Assembly (NCBI GenBank): GCA_964572065.1
Contig: CAZNER010000079.1
Coordinates: forward strand, 1 to 9,023
DNA length: 9,023 nt
Direction: 5' to 3'
From: CAZNER01 sp964572065
Lineage (GTDB): Bacteria; Patescibacteriota; Dojkabacteria; JAHIVN01
A program made the translations under genes and the position numbers. The notes under the pieces are model-generated. The model was not told the origin of the DNA. It searched no databases and saw nothing but the letters and a program-made list of their open reading frames with translations. This document shows, piece by piece, positions 5,033 through 9,023 of the stretch; the stretch's first letter is position 1, and every line of letters begins with the position of its first letter.

Positions 5033-5206
5033 CTATATATAATTTAACCACCAAAACTCTTTTAAAGTTGTGTTCGGTACATGTAACTTCGCTACAGCAA
5101 TAATTGGTAAAAGAAGTACATATAACGCTGTTTGAAAACCCATCCATGGTATTACTATAATTACCATTATCCATTCAAGTAAATGATCTGTCATATCCTT
5201 ATCCAT
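5033..5206 (-). CDS. 57-residue membrane protein
   Basis: After a short acidic N-terminus (MDKDMTDHLLEW) come one or two membrane segments: WIMVIIVIPWMGF (12-24) and TALYVLLLPIIAVA (26-39), broken by a proline, followed by a short soluble tail ending FWWLNYI. No family recognised. The start at 5206 is preferred because AAGGAG stands six bases upstream; an in-frame ATG at 5224 overlaps the previous stop but would put that site inside the gene. It is set apart from the other membrane microproteins (8611-6750) and lies 20 bases before the bS22-like gene. Any link between them is unproven. Confidence 0.76.
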   Translation of the reverse strand: MDKDMTDHLLEWIMVIIVIPWMGFQTALYVLLLPIIAVAKLHVPNTTLKEFWWLNYI

Positions 5207-5216
5207 ATACTTCTCC

Positions 5217-5633
5217 TTATTCATCAGCCAATATTCTAGTTAGATTATGGCTGAAGTTTTCTATATTGCTACTTTTTGAAAAATAATTTTTTATATAATA
5301 AATTATCTTGTCCTGATTTTCATATATTTGATCTCCTTTGATCCAGTATGTTTCGTTCTCTATATCAGGCAATTCAAATTTTTCTATTACACTTACAAAA
5401 TCAGATCGCTCTATCATGGACATTAAAAAAGCCGTATTCACTTTATCCTCAGGCAGCTGAACATACTGTTCTATAATAGGCATGAGTTTAATGATAAATA
5501 CAGCATTGTTAAATAATTCCTCCATTGCTTCTCCTACTACGAGAGGATCACAATCATATTCGGACCAAAAATATAATATTATTGAAACTTGTGTGTAATA
5601 ACTATCTGGTAATATGGCTTCTGTATCTTCCAT
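5217..5633 (-). CDS. Unknown 138-residue acidic helical protein
   Basis: Family not recognised. A soluble acidic protein, mostly helical, with hydrophobic helices at about 14-24 (QVSIILYFW), 32-55 and 64-73, and a likely strand pair around ENETYWIKGDQIYEN (92-106). One cysteine (C28), so no zinc site. No signal peptide. GGGAG six bases before the ATG supports the start. A TATAAATA box stands immediately upstream, making this a candidate first gene of a transcript that continues into the membrane protein and the bS22-like gene. The stop is 10 bases before the next gene. Confidence 0.75.
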   Translation of the reverse strand: MEDTEAILPDSYYTQVSIILYFWSEYDCDPLVVGEAMEELFNNAVFIIKLMPIIEQYVQLPEDKVNTAFLMSMIERSDFVSVIEKFELPDIENETYWIKGDQIYENQDKIIYYIKNYFSKSSNIENFSHNLTRILADE

Positions 5634-5643
5634 TTTTTACTCC

Positions 5644-5656
5644 CTCTATATTTATA
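5644..5656 (-). promoter_or_regulatory. TATAAATA-type promoter candidate
   Basis: The minus strand reads TATAAATATAGAG, identical over 13 bases to the element at 2698-2710, in a 35-base gap. Its downstream end merges with the ribosome binding site (GAGGGAG) of the 138-codon gene, so a transcript would have a leader of only about 10 bases. The same late-promoter reading and the same chance caveat apply. Confidence 0.33.
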
Positions 5657-5668
5657 GTGGTTACTTAA

Positions 5669-5836
5669 TTAATGCGGCTTGAACATTCTTTTCAGTGTTT
5701 TTTGATAAGCCACATGCTTTTCTATAATTTCCATTATTGTTTCATCTGTAATATTATTAATGTCTCCTCTTTTTGCAATCTCATTTATAAGAAGTCCTAT
5801 ATCAATACAATCAACATTTTCCAATTCATTTAGCAT
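5669..5836 (-). CDS. Unknown 55-residue acidic protein
   Basis: Family not recognised. A helical protein, MLNELENVDCIDIGLLINE at the start, then ITDETIMEIIEKHVAYQKTL (29-48) and a basic end (KRMFKPH). It could be a small helix-turn-helix-like bundle but lacks a clear recognition helix. The ATG lies inside the end of the zinc-ribbon gene upstream (seven-base overlap), with AAGG eight to nine bases away, and accounts for 160 otherwise empty bases. It is followed by a 35-base gap with the TATAAATA box. Confidence 0.65.
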   Translation of the reverse strand: MLNELENVDCIDIGLLINEIAKRGDINNITDETIMEIIEKHVAYQKTLKRMFKPH

Positions 5837-6363
5837 ATCAGGTTACCTTCCTCATCTTTCGGCCAAGGTTTAAATCCGAAATCTTTTATTTTTTTATCAA
5901 ATTCAAATTTACCATAAACAGTCCGCTCAACTTCCATTTTTCTAACAACAACCACATTCTTACTTTCACATTCCACGCATTTTAATTTTCCTTGACAAGC
6001 GTAATGAATGTCACCACATTCCTGACAGTGTATCTTTACAATAACGTAGCTTTGACTTAAATCGTACGCTTTACACTCAGAACACGGTTCATCTCTATCA
6101 GGCTTATTAATGTACCCATACCAACCACATTGATTACAGTATGTCCATATCTCCTCTGTTCTTTCGTATATATCATGCCACGGGGTGTCTGGTTTAGTCT
6201 TAATGTGTTTAAGCATCTGATCACCAACCAATTTCCTCATTCCATCTATATTCCAAATTAAAGTATTAACCTCTTCAATATCCCTATTACGTTTTAATAC
6301 TTCTTTTTTTAAGTCAAACAGTCTTTCATCCATTTCTGATAAAAAAGTTTTTCTGTCGGTCAT
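5830..6363 (-). CDS. Paired zinc-ribbon protein, 177 residues
   Basis: Three parts. Residues 1-60 form a charged helical region (MDERLFDLKKEVLKRNRDIE and on), probably coiled coil. Residues 74-100 are a zinc ribbon with CNQC (76-79) and CSEC (94-97). Residues 112-133 are a second one with CQEC (113-116) and CVEC (129-132), plus C123. The last 40 residues include aromatic and basic patches (FDKKIKDFGFKPWPKDEEGN) and end in cysteine. Tandem ribbons suggest binding to nucleic acid or to RNA polymerase; the family is not recognised. The start at 6363 has AGGAG eight bases upstream, within the previous gene; the frame is open 63 bases further with an ATG at 6426 that has no site. Confidence 0.8.
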   Translation of the reverse strand: MTDRKTFLSEMDERLFDLKKEVLKRNRDIEEVNTLIWNIDGMRKLVGDQMLKHIKTKPDTPWHDIYERTEEIWTYCNQCGWYGYINKPDRDEPCSECKAYDLSQSYVIVKIHCQECGDIHYACQGKLKCVECESKNVVVVRKMEVERTVYGKFEFDKKIKDFGFKPWPKDEEGNLIC

Positions 6364-6364
6364 A

Positions 6365-6661
6365 TTATTTTCTCCTATAATCTGTAGACGCTTTATAGTA
6401 ATCCTCCATGGTTTCAAAATATCCAATTATATCCCAATCGAAATCAGGATCAAGCAAATTAAATCCTAAATTCATAATGTCTAAAACTTCCTCATCTACT
6501 TCTAATTCCGAAAGATGGGGTAGTTCTTCTTCTACCCTCGCGTGAATAACATCAAAAAATGTTTGCATTCCTTCCATGAATTTATTTTCATCAGCTTCAA
6601 ACCAACTTATACAGTACAGACACATCGACAGTTCCTCTTCAGTTAAGAAATTTTCCCCCAT
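6365..6661 (-). CDS. Unknown 98-residue acidic protein
   Basis: Family not recognised. Strongly acidic (many Glu and Asp, for example EELPHLSELEVDEEVLDIM at 45-63), soluble and helical, with LDPDFDWDIIGYFETMEDYY toward the end. Two cysteines, C14 and C17 (CLYC), have no partner pair, so zinc binding is unlikely. Such acidic small phage proteins are sometimes DNA mimics or inhibitors, but there is no specific evidence. Start: ATG with a perfect AGGAGG seven bases upstream, after a 90-140 base stretch with few or no codons, so it may be the head of a transcript. It is one base from the paired zinc-ribbon gene. Confidence 0.76.
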   Translation of the reverse strand: MGENFLTEEELSMCLYCISWFEADENKFMEGMQTFFDVIHARVEEELPHLSELEVDEEVLDIMNLGFNLLDPDFDWDIIGYFETMEDYYKASTDYRRK

Positions 6662-6731
6662 CGTTTTCCTCCTATATTTGTTTTGCTTTTTTATTTTATT
6701 TGTTTTTCAAAATTTTTTTAACTTGACTCGC

Positions 6732-6768
6732 GTAGGGCAAAACAAATCAACCCTACTGTAGTAACAGT
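6732..6768. repeat. Two overlapping inverted repeats in a gene-poor gap
   Basis: Between 6662 and 6801 no normal gene is seen. The stretch contains GTAGGG (6732-6737) with CCCTAC (6751-6756), loop 13, and ACTGT (6755-6759) with ACAGT (6764-6768), loop 4. The two arms share two bases, so the hairpins would compete or stack. The minus-strand RNA after them is A-rich, not U-rich, so they are not a standard terminator. A short TTG-started reading frame (6753-6812) overlaps the second repeat. Confidence 0.4.
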
Positions 6769-6812
6769 ATAATAACCCATAGCAATATTAATATAAGAAA
6801 CCTATAAGGCAA
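6753..6812 (-). CDS. Possible 19-residue membrane microprotein, TTG start
   Basis: TTG at 6812 stands seven bases after a perfect AGGAGG, the best-spaced strong ribosome binding site without a longer gene in the window. The frame encodes MPYR followed by about fifteen almost purely hydrophobic residues (FLILILLWVIILLLQ) and TAG, a single minimal membrane helix. The binding site lies inside the end of the 48-codon gene, where it encodes Leu-Arg-Arg, so it may be there for coding reasons alone. The frame overlaps that gene by 11 bases. Function unknown; the call is speculative. Confidence 0.4.
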   Translation of the reverse strand: MPYRFLILILLWVIILLLQ

Positions 6813-6948
6813 TATTGAACCTCCTCAACAGGAATATTCTGAACCTAAACCATTTGGAAGAGCACCAATGGTAAAGCATAGCAATACCCACGAATGTTAA
6901 TGCCACTGCTATATGCAGTAATGATATGAATAGTCTTATTACTTTCAT
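6802..6948 (-). CDS. 48-residue membrane protein
   Basis: One membrane helix, LFISLLHIAVALTFVGIAML (about 6-25), is followed by a basic cytoplasmic-type tail (SSKWFRFRIFLLRRFNIAL), giving an amphipathic, positively charged C-terminus. No family recognised. It begins one base after the previous stop, with only a distant GGAG (13 bases), so coupled translation is likely. The stop is TAG, and the frame stays open for 29 more codons after it, probably by chance. Small proteins like this next to other membrane microproteins could be holin-like or envelope-modifying. Confidence 0.62.
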   Translation of the reverse strand: MKVIRLFISLLHIAVALTFVGIAMLYHWCSSKWFRFRIFLLRRFNIAL

Positions 6949-6949
6949 T

Positions 6950-7159
6950 TTATTCTTTTATCTCCATGTAGAATTCTTTTATTAAAGGGAACATTGTCCA
7001 AGCGTAGGCTACCCATCCCGCGCCGGCAGCAAGAATAATTAATGGAATATATCTGCTGGCTAAGTATTTCGTTATCACGATATAAGGTATAGCTATTGTC
7101 ACGCCAATGCTAAATCCTATCAGTAATCCAAATAGTATCTTATCCACAAACTTAATCAT
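6950..7159 (-). CDS. 69-residue protein with two membrane helices
   Basis: Two clear membrane segments, ILFGLLIGFSIGVTIAIPYIV (about 8-28) and IPLIILAAGAGWVAYAWTMF (38-57), joined by a short basic loop (TKYLASRY), with a short charged tail (KEFYMEIKE). Both ends are probably on the same side. Size and two-helix hairpin resemble small holins, but no lysin is near, so the function is open. The start at 7159 has GGAGG nine bases upstream, inside the Glu-rich end of the gene before it, and overlaps that gene by eight bases. A longer reading from 7228 has a basic, unlikely N-terminus that shadows the coiled-coil gene. Confidence 0.78.
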   Translation of the reverse strand: MIKFVDKILFGLLIGFSIGVTIAIPYIVITKYLASRYIPLIILAAGAGWVAYAWTMFPLIKEFYMEIKE

Positions 7160-7322
7160 CTTCTTCTTCCTCCGGTATCTCGTACATCGACATAATCGCA
7201 TCAATTTTTCTCTGAGTGGATTCAGCACACTTCATAGTTCTTTTCTGTAAAATAGGTTTTCCTTCCTGCTCATCATACTTTTTTTCCAGTTTCCTCATCT
7301 TTTTCTCTAATTTTTTAAGCAT
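7152..7322 (-). CDS. 56-residue charged coiled-coil protein
   Basis: Starts MLKKLEKKMRKLEKKYDEQE, a textbook alternating Lys/Glu helix with leucine spacing, then a second helix (RKIDAIMSMYEI) and an acidic tail (PEEEEDD). No family recognised. It is soluble and probably oligomeric. AAAGG at four to five bases supports the ATG. It sits among membrane microproteins and could be a soluble partner of the two-helix membrane protein it overlaps by eight bases. This gene fills what would otherwise be an unexplained stretch. Confidence 0.7.
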   Translation of the reverse strand: MLKKLEKKMRKLEKKYDEQEGKPILQKRTMKCAESTQRKIDAIMSMYEIPEEEEDD

Positions 7323-7343
7323 TTTCCTTTTCCTTTATATTTT

Positions 7344-7538
7344 TTAATATGGGGTGGGTCCTCCAAAAGGGCCCTTTCTAGGCTTTACATAGAACATTAA
7401 ATCTTGTAGGGTCCCTTCAATAAATTCTTTCTCGCCTATAAACCATGCATATAAATTTTCAGGACCTATAGCGCCATTATAAAGACATTCTTCTAAAATT
7501 ACAGTGGCGTTGTTTATTGTTTCATTTTTAATATCCAT
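7344..7538 (-). CDS. Unknown 64-residue protein
   Basis: Family not recognised. MDIKNETINNATVILEECLY forms a likely helix, then ENLYAWFIGEKEFIEGTLQD suggests a second helical part, ending in a basic glycine- and proline-rich tail (KPRKGPFGGPTPY) that is probably disordered. No membrane segment. AGGAG seven bases before the ATG supports the start; this site overlaps the stop codon of the previous gene. It is the only clearly soluble protein between the membrane microproteins on one side and the coiled coil on the other. Confidence 0.74.
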   Translation of the reverse strand: MDIKNETINNATVILEECLYNGAIGPENLYAWFIGEKEFIEGTLQDLMFYVKPRKGPFGGPTPY

Positions 7539-7548
7539 AATACATCTC

Positions 7549-7686
7549 CTATAAAATAAAACTCATTAGTTTCAATCCTAGATCTATTACTATACAACAT
7601 ATTATCACATATAATAAAAATGATGTTATAGTAAAAGCAGCATAGTATATAAACTTTAAAATATTTAATATAATTTTCTTTACCAT
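7549..7686 (-). CDS. 45-residue membrane protein
   Basis: Begins MVKKIILNILKF, then hydrophobic YYAAFTITSFLLYVIICCIV (about 14-33) and a short tail ending LMSFIL. One membrane helix, perhaps a second partial one. No family recognised. The ATG overlaps the end of the upstream gene by seven bases, with only AGGA about 17 bases away, so translation is probably coupled. The frame is open upstream to an ATG at 7740 (AAAAGG six bases before it), which would add 18 residues (GLFDYYNDTCRIGLYTI and on) but overlap the neighbour by 61 bases; both are possible. Confidence 0.62.
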   Translation of the reverse strand: MVKKIILNILKFIYYAAFTITSFLLYVIICCIVIDLGLKLMSFIL

Positions 7687-7847
7687 AATAGTATATAAGC
7701 CAATCCTACATGTATCATTATAATAATCAAAAAGGCCCATACGAAACCTTTTAGAAATTCTTTTCCATCTGAATCTTCTTCCCATTTTTTATATAAAAGT
7801 TTTTTACCTTTAAATGGATCTAAAAATGCATTTGAACTTGGTGTCAT
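7680..7847 (-). CDS. 55-residue tail-anchored membrane protein
   Basis: A soluble N-terminal half (MTPSSNAFLDPFKGKKLLYK, then KWEEDSDGKEF) is followed by one membrane helix near the end, VWAFLIIIMIHVGLAYILL (36-54). This is the layout of a tail-anchored or single-pass inner-membrane protein with a cytoplasmic head. No family recognised. The ATG comes two bases after the stop of the 30-codon gene; its binding site is weak (AAGGA 14 bases upstream), so coupling is probable. It overlaps the next gene by seven bases. Confidence 0.65.
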   Translation of the reverse strand: MTPSSNAFLDPFKGKKLLYKKWEEDSDGKEFLKGFVWAFLIIIMIHVGLAYILLW

Positions 7848-7849
7848 AA

Positions 7850-7942
7850 TCAATATCCTTGAAAAAACGTCATTAGTATAATAGTACTAACAATAGTAAC
7901 CGTTATCATAATACAATATACTATTAGTGCTGTTCTTCTCAT
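7850..7942 (-). CDS. 30-residue membrane microprotein
   Basis: MRRTALIVYCIMITVTIVSTIILMTFFQGY: two N-terminal arginines, then a single membrane helix of about 22 residues and a three-residue end. The positive N-terminus predicts N-in topology. It is too short for family assignment. The start overlaps the stop of the 89-codon gene by four bases (ATGA), with AGGGA eight bases upstream, a typical coupled arrangement. Its stop is two bases before the next ATG. The codon pattern is intact, and the gene explains a gap in an otherwise fully packed run. Confidence 0.6.
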   Translation of the reverse strand: MRRTALIVYCIMITVTIVSTIILMTFFQGY

Positions 7943-8208
7943 ATCAATCCCTGCATCCTCATTATTAATAGTACTATACCTATAATACCGGCTATACCCA
8001 ATCCAATAAGCGTCGGCTTCCATACATCATCCCATTCATCTTCTGATGTATGTTCATGCTCTGCTATTATTTTCCAGGCATCTTTAGAATTCATAGCTAA
8101 TCGCCTGATTAAATAAGGGTGGCCTGAGTAGTACCGCCACCTTATCTGCCACTTTTTCCTTCTCTGCGGAAAATAATGGTTATTCTTTTTTAAAACTCTA
8201 AATTCCAT
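7939..8208 (-). CDS. 89-residue protein with C-terminal membrane helix
   Basis: Residues 1-40 are basic and aromatic (for example FPQRRKKWQIRWRYYSGHPY), 41-63 are acidic (AEHEHTSEDEWDDVW), and 64-84 are one membrane helix, PTLIGLGIAGIIGIVLLIM. The basic N-terminal part may bind nucleic acid or lipid head groups. No family recognised. The start at 8208 has AAGGAG seven bases upstream; a longer reading from 8319 would shadow the zinc-ribbon gene. It follows that gene by one base and overlaps the 30-codon gene by four. Confidence 0.76.
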   Translation of the reverse strand: MEFRVLKKNNHYFPQRRKKWQIRWRYYSGHPYLIRRLAMNSKDAWKIIAEHEHTSEDEWDDVWKPTLIGLGIAGIIGIVLLIMRMQGLI

Positions 8209-8209
8209 T

Positions 8210-8404
8210 TTAATTCTCCTTGTATCCTGGATATACATATATCTTATATCCGCACTTAGGACATCTTGTATTGTTAGGATGAATTTGACCGCACTTTTTA
8301 CAGGTTCTTTTAACTCCATATTTTAAACTGTTATTACAACTCCTTCTTACAGGTCTGCTGTATGTTTCATCTTCAACACTTGGTCCACATACTCCTCCAC
8401 ACAT
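8210..8404 (-). CDS. Zinc-ribbon protein with cysteine-rich N-terminus
   Basis: A 64-residue protein. The C-terminal half is a zinc ribbon: CKKC (35-38) and CPKC (48-51) joined by GQIHPNNTR, close to the short ribbons fused to many bacterial proteins. The N-terminus (MCGGVCGPS) adds a third cysteine pair with C-x3-C spacing. C23 is a further cysteine. The end, YVYPGYKEN, has no membrane segment. Likely a protein- or nucleic-acid-binding adaptor; the partner is unknown. Start: ATG with AGGAG six bases upstream. It lies 12 bases after a two-helix membrane protein and one base before a tail-anchored one. Confidence 0.78.
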   Translation of the reverse strand: MCGGVCGPSVEDETYSRPVRRSCNNSLKYGVKRTCKKCGQIHPNNTRCPKCGYKIYVYPGYKEN

Positions 8405-8416
8405 AATACTCTCCTA

Positions 8417-8611
8417 TTATTTTATTTTTGTTAACCTTCTACATGTTAAAAAACCATAGAATATTAAAAACACTGGCCAAAACATTAAGGCTCCATTTAA
8501 GGAACTTTCGTTGTTTTCAAAGAAATCGTTCAAATCTTTGTCATTTAAATATCTAATCAATAAAGATGTTAGTACTATACCCAAAATATAAATAAAAATA
8601 AGTATTACCAT
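8417..8611 (-). CDS. 64-residue protein with two membrane helices
   Basis: MVILIFIYILGIVLTSLLI (1-19) and ALMFWPVFLIFYGFLTC (41-57) are membrane segments, joined by an acidic loop (RYLNDKDLNDFFENNESSLN) and closed by a basic tail (RRLTKIK). The charges predict a cytoplasmic C-terminus and, with two spans, a cytoplasmic N-terminus. The first segment could also be a signal anchor. No family recognised. AGGAG eight bases upstream supports the ATG. Second gene of the transcript that starts at the promoter near 8831-8858. Confidence 0.77.
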   Translation of the reverse strand: MVILIFIYILGIVLTSLLIRYLNDKDLNDFFENNESSLNGALMFWPVFLIFYGFLTCRRLTKIK

Positions 8612-8626
8612 AATTCTGAACTCCTT

Positions 8627-8806
8627 TTAAATCTTTTTCTTCTTTTTCTTATCTATTCTATCCAATTCTTTACATCTTTCTAGAGTTGCCATTAAATCTC
8701 CAAGAGATCGACATTGATTAAGAGGTATTTTTCTTGGATCTTTGGCTGTACACACATATCTTTCTGGACAGTTTCTCCATTTATCACCAAATTTTATCAT
8801 TCCCAT
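8627..8806 (-). CDS. First gene of the cassette: basic 59-residue Cys protein
   Basis: No family recognised. The protein starts MGMIKFGDKWRNCPERYVC and has four cysteines, C13, C19, C32 and C45, which could form a zinc site but do not have CxxC spacing. The last third is a helix (SLGDLMATLERCKELDRIDK) running into a six-lysine tail. The start at 8806 is chosen over an in-frame ATG at 8851, because the latter lies inside the promoter and would not be transcribed; AAGGAG stands eight bases before 8806. As the first gene behind a strong-looking promoter it may be made early and in quantity. Confidence 0.75.
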   Translation of the reverse strand: MGMIKFGDKWRNCPERYVCTAKDPRKIPLNQCRSLGDLMATLERCKELDRIDKKKKKKI

Positions 8807-8830
8807 ATATAATACTCCTTTCCCATATAT

Positions 8831-8858
8831 AACATAAGCATTAATTTTCATTTGTCAA
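8831..8858 (-). promoter_or_regulatory. Sigma70-like promoter
   Basis: A perfect -35 box TTGACA (8858-8853), a 16-base spacer and a -10 box TATGTT (8836-8831) on the minus strand. Transcription would start near 8824, giving a leader of under 20 bases containing the AAGGAG site of the 59-codon gene. It lies immediately after a terminator, as expected for the head of a new unit, and would be read by the host RNA polymerase. Confidence 0.72.
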
Positions 8859-8862
8859 GAGC

Positions 8863-8904
8863 AAAAATAAAAAAAGGGCAGAAAATCTAAATATTTTTCC
8901 ACCC
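8863..8904 (-). terminator. Intrinsic terminator of the upstream propeller-type gene
   Basis: In minus-strand RNA, GGGUGGAAAA (8904-8895) pairs with UUUUCUGCCC (8885-8876): a ten-pair stem with two adjacent wobble pairs and a nine-base loop. It is followed directly by seven U, one A and five more U (8875-8863). It ends four bases before the -35 box of the next promoter, separating the propeller-type gene beyond 8973 from the small-gene cassette. Confidence 0.75.
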
Positions 8905-8972
8905 CGCGCAAATTTTTTTAATTTTTTTGTCCACACATACCTCAAAAATGACAATATATATAATAGAAGGTA

Positions 8973-9023
8973 TTAAGAATTAGATACAGCAGCTACCTCT
9001 GATCTACCAACAGTCAAATCTCC
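8973..9023 (-). CDS. Second propeller-repeat protein, C-terminal 16 residues
   Basis: Only the end of this gene is in the window: GDLTVGRSEVAAVSNS and a TAA stop. It matches the end of a blade in the propeller protein at 551-1642, where the last unit reads FGDLLENRYAHTATSNA and the first GDLTSGRSQLAGTSNA. Both proteins stop at the same point of the repeat unit, two residues after Ser-Asn at most, which argues for a common architecture with the chain ending on the last blade. The remainder, and whether its N-terminal domain is the same, is outside the window. About 68 bases separate it from its terminator stem. Confidence 0.75.
   Translation of the reverse strand, partial: GDLTVGRSEVAAVSNS

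Noticed and set aside
5013..5174. Upstream extension of the bS22-like frame to an ATG at 5174.
   Set aside because: It would overlap nearly the whole 57-codon membrane gene and add 54 residues that the bS22 family does not have.
6576..6761. Open frame on the plus strand spanning the gap near 6700.
   Set aside because: Starts inside the antisense of the acidic 98-codon gene; the Phe/Leu-rich product is what A-rich antisense DNA gives.
6768..6773. Plus-strand TATAAT.
   Set aside because: No -35 box, no extended -10 and nothing to transcribe in that direction.
6712..6804. Readthrough of the TAG stop of the 48-codon membrane gene into 29 further open codons.
   Set aside because: Amber stops are used normally elsewhere in the window, there is no known readthrough context, and 29 open codons are common by chance in this composition.
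8627..8851. Longer version of the first cassette gene, from an ATG at 8851.
   Set aside because: This ATG lies between the -35 and -10 boxes of the promoter and would not be on the transcript.
1..9023. tRNA genes, CRISPR arrays, insertion sequences and attachment sites.
   Set aside because: No cloverleaf, regularly spaced repeat array, transposase or flanking target duplication was seen on either strand.

Overview
The window looks like part of the genome of a tailed bacteriophage, probably aquatic. It is AT-rich (about one third G+C by eye). I read 33 probable genes in 9 kb, all on the minus strand, most of them 30 to 140 codons long, packed with gaps of a few bases or with ATGA and TAATG overlaps. 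Nearly every gene has an AGGAG-like ribosome binding site, so the host uses ordinary Shine-Dalgarno initiation. TAA, TAG and TGA all serve as stops, so the code is standard. The multi-copy propeller protein resembles virion or fibre proteins that I recall from marine phage contigs. No terminase, capsid, polymerase or host gene is present, so the host cannot be named.

Reading with transcription, from high to low coordinates: (1) 8973-9023 is the 3' end of a propeller-type gene, followed by an intrinsic terminator and a sigma70-like promoter. (2) 8806 to about 6750 holds small proteins, many with one or two membrane spans, mixed with a zinc ribbon and a coiled coil. (3) 6661-5217 holds unknown soluble proteins, one carrying paired zinc ribbons. 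(4) 5206-4086 is the most informative block: a membrane protein, a 33-residue protein that closely resembles ribosomal protein bS22 (the AURKAIP1/COX24 or mS38 family), a basic 45-residue protein, a compact phosphoribosyltransferase and an MPYI-type phage protein resembling DUF6899. (5) 4089-1917 holds more tiny unknown genes, several of them zinc ribbons, with one untranslated leader that may contain a promoter and a structured RNA. (6) 1828-1 holds a short helical protein, a six-repeat propeller protein, a Myb/SANT-like DNA-binding protein and a methionine aminopeptidase cut by the window edge.

The cassette of small genes is thus bracketed by two members of one propeller family. The genes with readable functions point to takeover of host translation and protein maturation (bS22-like protein, methionine aminopeptidase), nucleotide salvage (phosphoribosyltransferase) and transcription or nucleic-acid binding (zinc ribbons, Myb-like protein). 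The many membrane microproteins may alter the host envelope or take part in lysis. The last two statements are inference. I saw no tRNA, CRISPR array, insertion sequence or integration site.
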